Origin: Fereydounia khargensis
Lineage: Eukaryota > Basidiomycota > Ustilaginomycetes > Urocystidales > Fereydouniaceae
Reading direction: 5' to 3'
Assembly (NCBI GenBank): GCA_026413255.1
Contig: JAOCZO010000018.1
Span: 124,001-188,000, forward strand
Length of the DNA: 64,000 nt
Below are positions 30,875-41,151 of the stretch, piece after piece (the first letter of the stretch is position 1; the number at the start of each line of letters is the position of its first letter). Both the position numbers and the translations under genes were made by a program. The notes beneath the pieces are model-generated. The model was given only the letters and a program-made list of their open reading frames with translations. It made no database searches and was not told where the DNA came from.

Positions 30875-33014
30875 GGTGGTAGGTGAAAGTGATGTGAAAC
30901 GAGAGATGGAAACAAGGGGCAACTTTAGCGATACTCGTGTAACAGAGTCGATGAGGTGTTGCTCAGAAGAGTGAAGGTGACTGAGATGGTAGAGCCCGGT
31001 TCTGTGCAAGTAATGGAATGGTCGTAAAGTCGAGGTCCTCAGAGAGTTTGACGACAGGTGTGAAACGCTGAAGAGGAAAAGAGATCACTGAGACCGAGGG
31101 TGATGCAGACTTGGGTAAGAAGGTTGCGGGTTGCGGGTGGGCTGATAGCAGGCGCAGCGGAATAGAATGCTTGGCTTGCTTGCAACGTCTCCAAGGGATC
31201 AGAGAGGGCTGATGATAAAGTGGTGGATTGAGGTTCGAATGGATGGTGACGGAGGTGGGAGAGTGAGCGTGATCGGCAGGGTGAGAGAGAGAGAAGGAGG
31301 TAGACAACGGCGACGAGGGTTTCGTTTCGCACGCTTCTCAAAATCTGGCTCGCCTGCAAGAACCGTCTCGCGCTGCGAATCGGTGGTCAGTGAGTGAGCG
31401 AGTGAGCGCGAGTGGACTGAGTGGCGCCCATTTTTGCTCACCCTGCCTCTGACCGCTCTCCAGGTGCTGAGCCCCATTCGCGTTCCCCCCCAACGCAAAG
31501 CCCCCAGTTCAAATCCGTCCGCTCCGCGCCAGGCTGCTGCCAGGCCTGCCCTAGCTTCGAATGCAGGTCAAGCCGCCCGAAAAAAAATCTTTGCTCCGCG
31601 CAAGCCACCTAGCCAGCCACTTACAAGCAGCGCAATCCAATTCAAATCCTTGCTTCAAACCTTGCCTTTTACGCGACAAGCCTGGTGGAGCTTTTGTAAC
31701 CCCTCATTTCTGAGCTTGACTTTTTGAGTATCGTCCAGACCAGGCCTTGCTGTTCCACGGCAGTCTCTTCTCTGCCAACTAGCACGATTGAGCTTGAGCC
31801 TATGACAACCGTCTTCAGCTGCGTCACATAAAGCTACTTTTCTCTCGTGCCGGAATCGAGACTGGATGTTTGAGCGGGAGAGCACATAAAGAGGGTGATC
31901 GCGGACAGCGCCCGATCCCCTGCACTGCACATTTATTTTCTTCCTCGAAAGCTTCTCATGGATTAGCCAGCGCTTCGGGGGAAGATGAACGCGGCGTGAT
32001 CAAAAAGCAGGACTGCAAAAATAAAAACTGCGGCTGGGCTGAAGGAAATGGATCAAAAGCAAGTGAGTAAAAGGCAACGCAAGCAAGTCAAAAACAGGCA
32101 CAGCACGATCCATCTTTAGCTTTCGCCCACCACTACCGTACCTGACCACCTGGCGCTACCTCCATCATTTTACGTTTTTCATCGCCCTCAACTGAAGGTA
32201 AGCATTGAATGGTTCGGCGCTCTTGCCAGACGTTGGAACCTCCCTATACTCAGGCACGGTCGCTGTTCGCCCCTGGTCCACATGGCAGGCAACAGCCGCT
32301 GGCGTCCTCGTTGGGGAAGGGAGAGAAGCGATAGGGTTTACAAACAAACAAATCCCAAGGATTATACACGAAACCTTTGCATAGTTCAAGTCGAGAGTTA
32401 CTAGCTCCATGCGAACAACCATTCCATCTAAATGTCTTTCGCTCCTAAATGATGGGTCCCTATCGCTTTTCCGATCTGATGTCTTTCATCCGGCATCGCC
32501 AGTCTGTTTTGTCGTGATACAGCTTGCTGACTTTTAGTGTCTTATGCTGTCACAGACCTCCTCCTTACGACCAAGTATCTCGAGTAACACGCTGGATTCT
32601 GGTAAGTTGTTGAAAAATCAGACAGTTCACCTCTGCCTTGTAATGTCCTCCAACTATATTATATACTTTCGATCATGGTCTTCATGTTGAAAATGCAATC
32701 AATTGCTCAGCAAGACAGTGTGTATGTTCCTCGACTTGACTGTCAGGATTGTGCTGTGATTTGGGCGAGCACGGTCAAATTTGACCAGCGGAGGGAACGG
32801 GGGGAATAGAGGAAGGCTTGCGATCCACGCGGGCGAGCATGTGAGAAGGACCCTCTACCGGGGCTGCCAAATCGCGTTCAGGTCACAGTGGCTTCGTTCA
32901 CGGCCCTTGCCCCTTGCCCACGAGTTTGTCAACGCTTTGGGTTCTCGACCCTTCTTCGGCCTGGACCTCAGCACCTCTACCTTGTTTGGCTTACAACTAA
33001 GTGGAACAGTCGGC
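30875..33014. other. Long divergent spacer, eIF4E / MDM35
   Basis: About 2.1 kb. The left part is the eIF4E promoter and leader. Bases about 31900-32780 are visibly more AT-rich than the coding DNA around them. The only frame worth noting is a short minus-strand one at 32165-32422 with a signal-peptide-like start, listed separately. A plus-strand GTAAGT/GTAAGC donor-like site lies near 32197 and 32602, so a spliced 5' leader of the Mdm35-like gene is possible. Confidence 0.5.
32165..32422 (-). CDS. Doubtful small secreted-type ORF
   Basis: 85 residues from the ATG at 32422, or 81 from the next in-frame ATG at 32410. The second start gives a short N-terminus, a hydrophobic core (VSCIILGICLFV) and a small-residue site near SLPSP. 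This resembles a signal peptide, followed by about 50 hydrophilic residues with one Cys. No family is recognised. It sits alone in an AT-richer spacer and may be chance. Confidence 0.2.
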   Translation of the reverse strand: MVVRMELVTLDLNYAKVSCIILGICLFVNPIASLPSPTRTPAAVACHVDQGRTATVPEYREVPTSGKSAEPFNAYLQLRAMKNVK

Positions 33015-33789
33015 ATGTTCTTCTCCAGCTCGAAAAAGTCAGAGGACAGCTCGAGCAGTGCTGCCAGCAGCTCATCGAGCACGAGCAGCGTCCCTTCATC
33101 AAGCACTACGACATCAGCGGACTCATCGCAGAGCTGGACCGAGGGAGGAGGTGCTGGCCTTGGGGTGGTACCTTCGCTCTCACCCGAATGCACACCACTT
33201 AAGCACCACTACGACTCGTGCTTCGACAAGTGGTTTACCGACTATCTTTCCATCGGCGACGCCCAGATCCTCAAGCAGCAAAGACAGAGCGCGGCCGACT
33301 CGCAGTCTGAGAAGGGAGCAGATGCGTCCAAGAAGGGGTCAAGCTGGTTTGGCGGAGCGGGCAGCGATTCTGGATCAGCCTGGTCTTCTTTGACCGGCCA
33401 AGGCGACTCCTCCACAGACCCTGATCTGGAAAGGAAGAAGAAGGAAATCATGGAGAGGTACGATCGTGACTGCGGTAAGCTCTTCCGCGACTATCAGAGC
33501 TGCGTCAAGGTAATTGCTTTCCCAGAGATCCCCACGTACGCCGAGCATTGCTTCACAAGCAAAGGCCTTTTCCTTGCTTGGGATTGCCTTGAGTCCACTT
33601 TTACTCACATTTAGCTTCTCACGCCATCACCGACTACAGCGAGCGGTTGCGCAGAAGGGGCTTGACCCTCTTATTGCAGAGGCGCGGAGGGAGAACCCTT
33701 TCCCCTTTGACCACCAGCGTGGAGGCAATGACCAGGCGAACAACCCGCCGTTCCCTTTCCCTGCTGCACGCAAGACTGCGGACGAGTAG
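33015..33789 (+). CDS. MDM35: Mdm35/TRIAP1-like twin CX9C protein
   Basis: Exons 33015-33509 and 33640-33789; 130 bp intron with GTAATT donor and CTACAG acceptor; 214 residues. The first CX9C helix is CTPLKHHYDSC, the second CGKLFRDYQSC. The splice extends the second helix to CVKRAVAQKGLDPLI, as in TRIAP1. Mdm35 is imported by Mia40 into the mitochondrial intermembrane space, where it chaperones Ups/PRELI lipid-transfer proteins. Yeast and human members are about 75-90 residues. Here a Ser/Thr-rich N-terminal extension of about 55 residues and a roughly 75-residue Ser/Gly/Lys loop between the two motifs have been added. An in-frame ATG farther upstream is not favoured. Confidence 0.87.
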
Positions 33790-34630
33790 ACAATTCATTC
33801 CCATCACGAGCCGGGCTCACTTCATGCTCACAGTCTCAAGATACTCAAGGTGCTGTGACCTGGCCTCACTCGCTGTTTACGCAGGGAGTATCCTGCCGGC
33901 TGTATCGTATCAAAGAGAGGGGATTACTTAATCTATATCACGCCAAGGGCAAATTTCCCACGATTGTACTGTGATCTATCGCAAGGGTCGAAGAATTGGT
34001 GGGCGATAAAGGAGCGAAATGAAGCTGAAGCTTTTGTCGACTCCTCTATGTGATCACACCAACCGTAGCTGTGGGTCTGTGTGATGTCCTGAAAACATGA
34101 AAGTGCGACCCGGCTGGCTGGCTGCCCGCCTGGTTGGCCTGCTTGCTTTCTCCACATGTGATGCACGGCGCAGTAAAGGACGCGTTGCGGCTCTTCTTTG
34201 TAGGCACAGCCGGCTCAAGCGCGCCACCCTGAGAAAGCAAGACAGAGAGTGGCCACGTATGCCGTGCTTGTGTGTGCTTGCTTGCCTCGACTGCCGGTCT
34301 CAGGTCGTTGCTCACTTTCATGGGTCATAGCTTCCTTACCCTCCTACTTGTTCCTTTCGCCTCTACCTCCGTTGCATCACAGTATCTGCTGCGCTCAAAC
34401 CTCGAAACGGTACCACCCAACCATTCCTCCTGCCCACTGCATCCGCCGCCAACACCTCCACCACCTTGCCTTCGCGAACTTGTCACGCTACATCCCCTGT
34501 CCTCCTCTTCTCCGCTCAGACTGACCAACGCATGTACGATTGCACTACTGGAGTTTTCAGCTGATCTCTGTCTCTGGCCCATCGGCCGGCTCTCTGAGCC
34601 CTCCCAGCCGATTGAGTCGGGCCCTTCAAC
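33790..34630. other. Intergenic region upstream of the arrestin gene
   Basis: No supported gene. A pyrimidine-rich stretch (about 34330-34620) leads to the arrestin ATG and probably holds promoter and leader. Confidence 0.5.
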
Positions 34631-37036
34631 ATGGATCCCACTCGCTCAAACACAAACCAGTCTGAGCAGGAAGAGCAACCCCCTCCTAGCTCTTCAATCT
34701 CTGTCGAATCTTATATCCATCACACCGAAAATACTTCTGCGAACCTGACCCCAGATCAGCCACCGTCCCATTCCTCATCTTTCCGTAATAGCCTTCCGCC
34801 TTACTCGGAAGAATCCTCGTTCCTCGATCCCGGCTCCAGCTCCAGCTCCTCGGCGGTAAAGCCGGCTGCTCCGTCTCCGCCTGGCGACGACTTCTTTGAC
34901 ATTGCTCCAAGGAGTGATGCAACTGCTTTTCAAGTCGGATACCTCGGCCTTCGGGGCTTTCAAGCTTGGATCAAAGGCGACGTGCTCGTGAAACTTGACA
35001 GCGAGAGCCGAAGCAAGGGTGGCTATTCCAAATGCACAGTCGAGCTCGTTGCCATTGAGACAGTCCAGCGGTCCAGCTCTTCGAGCTTACTCTCGCCAAC
35101 AGCACGAGGGGCCATCGTTCCAGAGAGGGAGGAAGTGGAGCTCTTCTATTCGATCCAAACGCTTTGGGATGCTCAAGCTGCAACCACTTCAGCGTCGCCG
35201 CCTTCGACTTTGCCCTCCACGATGCCCTTTTCATTTCCGTTGACTCCGGACCTCCCGCACTGTATTCACTCCCGTAACAGCTCGCTCACCTATGCGATTC
35301 ATGCTAGGCTTCACAGTACCAACCCCAGCTTGCTTCCGGATGCAGTAAAGATGGTCCCCGTTCATCTTACACGCTACACTCGACCCGGTCGCCTGGACAG
35401 CACCACGATAGCGGAGATTGATGGTGCCGAGCTACCTCTTTCCGGATTCTCCCTCTCGCCTCACACCTGGACTGTCCACGCACCAACGACGGCCTACGTT
35501 CAGCTGAACAAGACCATCTTTCGTCGTGCCGAGCCAATCGATGTCAAGGTCCGCATTCCGCCACCCGCAGAAGCGTCAGTCAACGAAAAAGGCCTCAAGT
35601 TACGCTCTGTTGAGGCAGATCTTGTTCGAATCATTCGGGTCAAGCCCGAAACGCCTCGTTCTCCATCTGACCAGATTGGAGAGTCCTCCTCGACGAAAGT
35701 GCAAGCAGAACACCTGGGTACAAGTCAAGCCCAAGAGCCCATGGTCCATGAGGCATTGCTCGCGCACAGTGGCAAGCTCTGTCGTTTTCATTCCCAAAGG
35801 CCGGTCTTGCTTCGCTTGACGCTGCACCCTCCTTTTGATCCTGCCAACATGCCGCACCCACATCCTGACCACGATGCGCTCGCTTCCGGACCAGTCTTTG
35901 GTCGTGGAGGAGGAGGTGGGTGTGAGAGCATCAGCCAGGAGACGGTGATGCATACCATCAGCTTTGAAGTCCGCATCAAGGTCGGCCTCATCGGGGGTCG
36001 CGGCGAACGGCGAGATATTGTTTGCACGAGAGCCATCCGTGTCCTTCCGGGGGCTGCAGGCCTGGAGGAAACTAGTGACGCTGCGTCTAGCGCACAGAAT
36101 CACCCATCTGGAGAAAAGAGTCAAGAGAAACTAGCCGAAAAGAGTCGATCTTTGGACACTCCGGGCATGTCAACAGATGCTTTGATGACCTCGGCCCTGC
36201 TGGAATTCGGCATGGACGACGAATACGACGGGTATGAGGACGTTGGCCGGGGTATCGATGATATCATCAACGAGGCGAACGGCATCGACAATCCAGGATC
36301 CAGCAGCAGCCACGAAGAGCGTCTCGAGCAGCTGCGCCAGCTGCTCGAAGGCACTGGTGATGCCGCTGATCATGGTCCACCGCCAAGTCTACTGGAGAGC
36401 CAGCACGATCTCCAAGTAGAGGTCGAGGTCGAGGGTGTCGGGTTGGCCATGCCGAGGAACCGTCTTCCTGCGGATCCGTATCCTGACAACTTGGGCCATT
36501 CTCGTCATCTCCATGCGGGAGGCAGTGATGAGGGTCAGGACTCGGGCTCACTGCTGCCACCACCGCCCATCGATGCGGACCACACCTATTCGGCTAGAAC
36601 ACCCGATGAGCCGCCGCCGCCCATCTCGCCCTTGCACGATGAACCGATCGGAAGTGGACACTTTGTGCCAGTTCCCACGAATGAATTGAGCGAAGGTCAT
36701 TCCAGCTCGCGATACGCTCCGCCCCCGCACGATGCATCTGAGCCAAATTACATTCATCTGGATCCTGGCCCGGCATATCAGGAGAATGAGCCTGCTTCTG
36801 CGGCAAGAGAGCCACCGCCGTATGCAGATGCTCACTCTCAAAGACGGGGTTATCCGCCTGACAGCGATCACATCCACAGTGCCATAGTCCGTGACGGTGC
36901 AGTGACACGTTCTCACAACGAAAGCTCAGGTAGCTCGGATGGCGGCGAGCAGCTGACTCGTCCCCCGGCCTACGGTGCTCATTCGTCCCGTCACCAGCCT
37001 GAAGCTGTGGGTGGACCGCCAGGCTACGAAGATTAG
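34631..37036 (+). CDS. Alpha-arrestin, PPxY-type ubiquitin-ligase adaptor
   Basis: Intronless, 801 residues. After a Ser/Pro-rich N-terminus, beta-strand-rich arrestin-N (about 100-260) and arrestin-C (about 275-470) segments are seen: GFQAWIKGDVLVKL, TPDLPHCIHSRNSSLTYAIH, WTVHAPTTAYVQLNKTIFRR. The last 330 residues are disordered and carry [L/P]PxY-type motifs: LPPY near the N-terminus and PPPY, PPAY and PPGY near the C-terminus, the last almost at the end (PPGYED). Alpha-arrestins (ART/Rim8 type) dock the NEDD4-family ligase Rsp5 through PPxY and direct plasma-membrane transporters to endocytosis. The insert in arrestin-C (VQAEHLGTSQAQEP) is long. The target transporter cannot be named. Confidence 0.85.
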   Translation: MDPTRSNTNQSEQEEQPPPSSSISVESYIHHTENTSANLTPDQPPSHSSSFRNSLPPYSEESSFLDPGSSSSSSAVKPAAPSPPGDDFFDIAPRSDATAFQVGYLGLRGFQAWIKGDVLVKLDSESRSKGGYSKCTVELVAIETVQRSSSSSLLSPTARGAIVPEREEVELFYSIQTLWDAQAATTSASPPSTLPSTMPFSFPLTPDLPHCIHSRNSSLTYAIHARLHSTNPSLLPDAVKMVPVHLTRYTRPGRLDSTTIAEIDGAELPLSGFSLSPHTWTVHAPTTAYVQLNKTIFRRAEPIDVKVRIPPPAEASVNEKGLKLRSVEADLVRIIRVKPETPRSPSDQIGESSSTKVQAEHLGTSQAQEPMVHEALLAHSGKLCRFHSQRPVLLRLTLHPPFDPANMPHPHPDHDALASGPVFGRGGGGGCESISQETVMHTISFEVRIKVGLIGGRGERRDIVCTRAIRVLPGAAGLEETSDAASSAQNHPSGEKSQEKLAEKSRSLDTPGMSTDALMTSALLEFGMDDEYDGYEDVGRGIDDIINEANGIDNPGSSSSHEERLEQLRQLLEGTGDAADHGPPPSLLESQHDLQVEVEVEGVGLAMPRNRLPADPYPDNLGHSRHLHAGGSDEGQDSGSLLPPPPIDADHTYSARTPDEPPPPISPLHDEPIGSGHFVPVPTNELSEGHSSSRYAPPPHDASEPNYIHLDPGPAYQENEPASAAREPPPYADAHSQRRGYPPDSDHIHSAIVRDGAVTRSHNESSGSSDGGEQLTRPPAYGAHSSRHQPEAVGGPPGYED

Positions 37037-37377
37037 TGCAGATCACAAGCAAATGTCAATCCTTGTTGTTCATGCTAATACATTCATTCATTCAAAGCTC
37101 CATTGCTATTCGCTGAGCCTGAAAAGACTGGCTCAAGTAGTGCTGTTCCCGTGCTTGTCAAAGCCGCCTTCATGGGAGCCACCGTCGCGCAGGGGATTTC
37201 GGTTTCCCTCCTCGTCGTTGAACTGAGCGGAGCGGGTGTTAGGGCCCCATACTTTCTGGCTTCGGTCTTCGGGCTTGATGGCGTCGCTTCCCGTTCTACC
37301 AAAACACATTATCGCATCAGGAATCAGTACTGCAATCCTGGTCTAGTCGTGCTCCGTTTCCAAGCATTCAACGACAC
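37037..37377. other. Convergent spacer, arrestin / unknown gene
   Basis: 341 bp between two stop codons; nothing beyond trailer sequence seen. Confidence 0.5.
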
Positions 37378-37944
37378 TCACTCTTGAGCACCACGAGCCA
37401 TGATGTGCACGTCCTTGTGTGGGGCGCCAGCCTTTGTGCTAGCGTTAGTAGTCTGTCCGCTTGGGACAGCGCCTTCCGGTGCGGCAGGGCGTGGTTGCCT
37501 ACTAGAGATGGGGGCGTCTGCGGTGGTGTAGGTTGGCTTGGTCGAGTAGGCTCGCTTGCCAGTGAAGGCGTTCTTGACCTTTTTGGCGGCATGTACGATG
37601 GTGCTGGTGTGCGCCGCTTCTTCGGTATGCGTGCGCTGTTCTCCTGCAACACGGGGGCCGCCGCCGCGGTGGTCAGAGAAGGAGCCCGACTGTCCAGCGG
37701 GGGATTCTGGCTCAGGCTCAGCACGGCGTGTGGCGGTCGGGGCGTTGGGGAAGGCTTCCTTCATGGTGCGTCGCTTCTGCGCTTCCATGGGGAACTGGGG
37801 CGAGTTGGAGCCATTGTCGAAGCGGTGCGGGTCGGACTTGAGCGCGGCCGGGCCTTCGCGCTTAAAGACGGGCTGGGCTTGCGTATGATTGAGCCTGACA
37901 CGAACAAGGCTGCGAAGATACGTGCGGGGGCTGCTGGTCATCAT
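37378..37944 (-). CDS. Unknown protein, probably mitochondrial
   Basis: 188 residues from the first of two adjacent ATGs at 37944. The N-terminus MMTSSPRTYLRSLVRVRLNH is basic, hydroxylated and lacks acidic residues, as in mitochondrial presequences. The remainder is hydrophilic and disordered, with a KKVKNAFTGKRAYST patch and a TKAGAPHKDVHIMARG end. An upstream in-frame extension (to 38130) is poor in coding character. I do not recognise a family. Small proteins of this style occur in fungal mitochondria, but the role is open. Confidence 0.6.
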   Translation of the reverse strand: MMTSSPRTYLRSLVRVRLNHTQAQPVFKREGPAALKSDPHRFDNGSNSPQFPMEAQKRRTMKEAFPNAPTATRRAEPEPESPAGQSGSFSDHRGGGPRVAGEQRTHTEEAAHTSTIVHAAKKVKNAFTGKRAYSTKPTYTTADAPISSRQPRPAAPEGAVPSGQTTNASTKAGAPHKDVHIMARGAQE

Positions 37945-38457
37945 ACTGGTCAGTGTTGGTGGTGGCAGTGAGTGTAATTGGACGACTGTGGTTGGAGGGC
38001 AGGGTATCCCTTTTATCAAATGGCACTTGTGGACTACGTACGGATCACTCGCCACAAGAGGAGCGTCAGGCACTAGGTTGGTAAGACGGGCATGTGAGCG
38101 AGTGAGTGTGCAATCGAGCGTCGAGTCCACGATGATCGTCTGCGTCTGCTGACTTTACCAGGCAGGGTCCACAGCTGAGCCTCCACACTTTCGTCATGTC
38201 GCGTCCCGATTCCATCTTACTCCCGATCCATCGTCGATTCCGCTTCAATCGGTGATGCTCCTTCCTCGAAAAGAAAAGAAGAAAAAAAAAAAAAAAAAAA
38301 GAAAAGAAAACTGAGCCGCGCCGCCCTGCGCCGCGCCCGGTGCGAAGGAACAAGACAAAAAAATTCCGAAATTCTGTCGCTCCAACCTCCATCCCAACCA
38401 CCACAACCACACTTTCTCTTTCGACCAGTGATCCCTGTCGTGAGGTCAACACCCCAA
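37945..38457. promoter_or_regulatory. Divergent promoter region with a poly(A) tract, unknown gene / SNU13
   Basis: 513 bp between divergently transcribed genes. A run of 19 A at 38282-38300, flanked by GAAAAG, lies about 160 bp before the SNU13 ATG. Such dA:dT tracts exclude nucleosomes in fungal promoters, so it may set a nucleosome-free region; that role is inferred. Confidence 0.5.
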
Positions 38458-38919
38458 ATGTCCACCGTTAACCCAAAGGCTTTTCCACTCGCCGATGCGG
38501 CGCTGACCAACCAGATCCTCGACCTGGTGCAGCAGGCCTCGCACTACAAGCAGCTCAAGAAGGGCGCCAACGAGGCCACCAAGACGCTCAACCGTGGTAT
38601 CTGCGAGTTCATCGTCATGGCCGCGGACGTTGAGCCCATCGAAATCGTCCTTCACCTTCCCCTTCTCTGCGAAGACAAGAACGTGCCTTACGTCTTTGTG
38701 CCCTCCAAGACGGCTCTCGGCCGCGCTTGTGGCGTCAGCAGGCCCGTCGTCAGTGCCTCGGTCACTACCAACGAGGCTAGGGAGCTGCAGAGCCAGATCC
38801 AGACTGTCAAGCTCGCTGTAAGTTTCGTCTCGAGACACCCTTGCTCTCCTCACCACGTGTACTGACCCTCTCCCGCCTTTTGTTTTCTCTCTTCCCAGAT
38901 CGAGCGTCTTCTGATCTAA
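38458..38919 (+). CDS. SNU13: SNU13 (15.5K), U4 snRNP and box C/D snoRNP kink-turn protein
   Basis: Exons 38458-38817 and 38899-38919, 81 bp intron (GTAAGT/CCCAG); 126 residues, matching the yeast protein length. The L7Ae/L30e fold is evident: [14 protein letters not shown] for RNA contact, then [20 protein letters not shown], and [17 protein letters not shown]. It binds kink-turns in U4 snRNA and box C/D snoRNAs and nucleates Prp31/Nop56/58 assembly in the nucleus and nucleolus. The last exon is only 21 bp and encodes IERLLI plus stop; the conserved C-terminus confirms the splice. Confidence 0.96.
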
Positions 38920-39173
38920 GCTGCCGCTCTCGTAGCATTACTATTGTCTCGCAAGAACTGCTTGTAGAAGATGCAGCGCGCACAGCTGCACCTGCATCTT
39001 CTCTTCGGCCTTGTCCGGAAATACAATGCCTTTTTTGCGGCGTACACACAGAGTTTGTCCAGGAATCGACTGTGTTTTGCGATTGGATTGCGTGCAACAA
39101 ACGGGAGTGTACCGACCAACAGATGAATTTTCAGAGTACCGTACGCAGAGAGTGAGTTGGTGGGCATTTCTTT

Positions 39174-40522
39174 TCAAGCGGCCAGAGCCTTGCGGAGGTT
39201 CTGCCTCTGGGTATCAGATAGGCGTTCGGGGAGCTCGACGCTCCACTCGACGACGAGGTCGCCCTTCTTGCCTGGGGCCTTGCTGATGGGCATGCCCTCG
39301 CCCGCCAGGCGGGTTGTGCGGCCGGGCACGATGGTCGTTCGGCCCGGTCCTGGGCTCGGCAGGGGAATGTCGACGCGGCGTCCGTCGAGCGTCGTCACGG
39401 CCTTGCGGGACGCCGCACTGCCCGCCTTGGGCGGGTCCAGAGCATCCACGAGCGACAGAGGAACCGTTAGGCGCAGGTCATCCCCATCTCGTCGGAACTT
39501 GGAGTGTGGCTTTTCATCAATAATAAACACCACGTCTTGAAACTGCCCTGGCGTCACCTCGTTACCGGCCCCTGAGAAACGCACTTTCGTGCCCTGTCAA
39601 AGAAGAGACAAATTCGTCAGCACCTCCTATCATCAGCAAACAACGAGAGAGAGAGAGCCTCGTTTGTTTAGCACTCACCTTCTTCCAGCCTGGCTTGACG
39701 TCCACTGTAAGCACCTTCTCCTCCGAACCACCGCTCGCGAGCTTCCGTCCAATCTTGAGCTTTTTCGTAGTGCCCTTGTACAGGTCCTCAAGAGCACAGG
39801 GGAGCTGCTTCTCCACGTCGGATGGCTTTGTTCCAGCACCGCTGCCTCCTGCCCCACCACCAAATCCTCCAAATCCCCCGGGCATACCTCCAGCACGTCT
39901 TCCACCGCCGCCGCCAAACATGTCGTCATCCATGTCCATGCCCATTCCACCCATTCCACCCATGCCGCCCATACCGCCCATACCGCCCATACCGCTGCGT
40001 CCACCCATACCACCGAACGGGCTCGCGCCGCCAAAGATGCTGGCGAAAATGTCGTTCGGGTCCGAGGGGTTGAATCCGCCTCCGCCGCCGCCAGAAGTGA
40101 ATGTGAATGTGCGAGCGCCGTTGGTTCCGCCTCCGCCAAAGCCTCCGAACCCGCCTCCGGGGAATCCGCCTGCGCCAAAGCCAGCGCCTCCACCACCAGC
40201 ACCGCCAGACGGAGGTGGCCCGGCTTTGAGGCCCTCTTCACCATATGTATCGTAGATGGTTCGCTTGTTCTTATCTGAAAGCACCTCGAAAGCTTCTCCG
40301 ACTTCCTTGAACTTGAGATTGGCTTGGTCCTGATTGTCCTTGTTGCGGTCGGGATGCCACTTTAGCGCCGCCTTCTTGTAGGCTGCAGGGAGATAGAGGA
40401 ATGATTAGTCACCAAACTTTTCGTAACATGAACGACATCAAACTAGATTACTTACCTTTCTTGATAGCTTCATCGTCTGCGTCCTTGGGAACGCCCAAGA
40501 TCTTGTAGTAGTCCTTGCCCAT
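39174..40522 (-). CDS. Type II (Sis1/DNAJB-like) J-domain co-chaperone
   Basis: Exons 40522-40456, 40382-39679 and 39593-39174, introns 73 and 85 bp; 396 residues. The J domain spans about residues 1-70 with the HPD motif in [11 protein letters not shown] Gly/Phe then Gly/Met-rich linker (about 75-200) holds GMGG repeats. Two beta-sandwich client-binding domains follow, without the Cys-rich zinc finger of type I proteins. The second splice restores [17 protein letters not shown]. It stimulates Hsp70 ATPase and delivers clients in cytosol and nucleus; Sis1 is essential in yeast. The call as Sis1 orthologue rests on architecture. Confidence 0.92.
39880..40015 (-). repeat. Gly-Met coding repeat in the J-protein linker
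   Basis: Tandem nine-base-like units (CCCATACCG on the plus strand) encode GMGG repeats in the flexible linker of the J-protein. Confidence 0.7.
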
Positions 40523-40957
40523 ACTGTGTAACGCCTGTGAAGTGCTGTGCTATCACCTAGAGTTGCGGTGATGGAAGGTTGGCAAAAGGAGAGTGAGAGA
40601 AAGGACAGATGTACTGAGACTGTGTGCCTGTCTGATTGTGATGTCAGCGAGAAATGGAGGGACGAAAAGAATAACAGTAAATGCGGTACGGAGAAGAGAT
40701 TCGAGTAGGTAAAAGGAGGTTGGTAGCTATGGTTGCGGCACAGCGTGCAATGTGCGTTCGCATGCAGATGATCTCACTCAGCGTCCGATTGCTGCCCTCC
40801 ACCTTGCTCACGCCTGCTGCTAGCGGCGCCCAGACCCGCGTAGAAGCAACTGGCGCCCTCCAGAAGATTCCACTCTTTGGGGGAGGTGCTGAAAAAAACT
40901 CAGATAAGTCACCTACCGTACGTGTGGCCACTTGCCCCGAGTTGGTAAAAAAAAAGG
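40523..40957. other. Spacer between the J-protein start and tRNA-Arg
   Basis: Likely J-protein promoter on the minus strand; a run of nine A at 40947-40955 is the Pol III terminator of the neighbouring minus-strand tRNA. Confidence 0.5.
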
Positions 40958-41060
40958 AGCCTCTGGTGGGGATCGAACCCACGCACTTAGCCTGTCGTAC
41001 ACAGAGTTCCTCACGAGGAATCAGTAGGAAAGCCACGCGATACCACTTCGCCACAAAGGC
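40958..41060 (-). tRNA. tRNA-Arg (anticodon CCT) with a 31-nt intron
   Basis: The acceptor stem GCCTTTG (41060-41054) pairs with CAGAGGC (40965-40959) with one G-T pair; 40958 is the discriminator. The D stem is GCGA/TCGC, and the D loop AGTGGTA has the usual GG. The anticodon stem TGGCT (41035-41031) pairs with GGCTA (40992-40988) with two wobble pairs. The T arm GTGGG-TTCGATC-CCCAC is canonical and supplies a perfect B box. Anticodon CCT is at 41028-41026. The intron occupies 41024-40994, after position 37. A T9 terminator on the minus strand follows at 40955-40947. The mature length is 72 nt before CCA. Confidence 0.85.
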
Positions 41061-41151
41061 GAGTAACTGCTGCAATTGTTTGGGAATGTCAATATAGAGT
41101 GACACACGTGGATGTCGGATGTTCCATTGCAAAGCGATGGGCATTTCCGTA

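Noticed and set aside
31225-31245. GGTTCGAAT string resembling a tRNA B box
   Set aside because: No matching T stem, acceptor stem or A box could be built around it.
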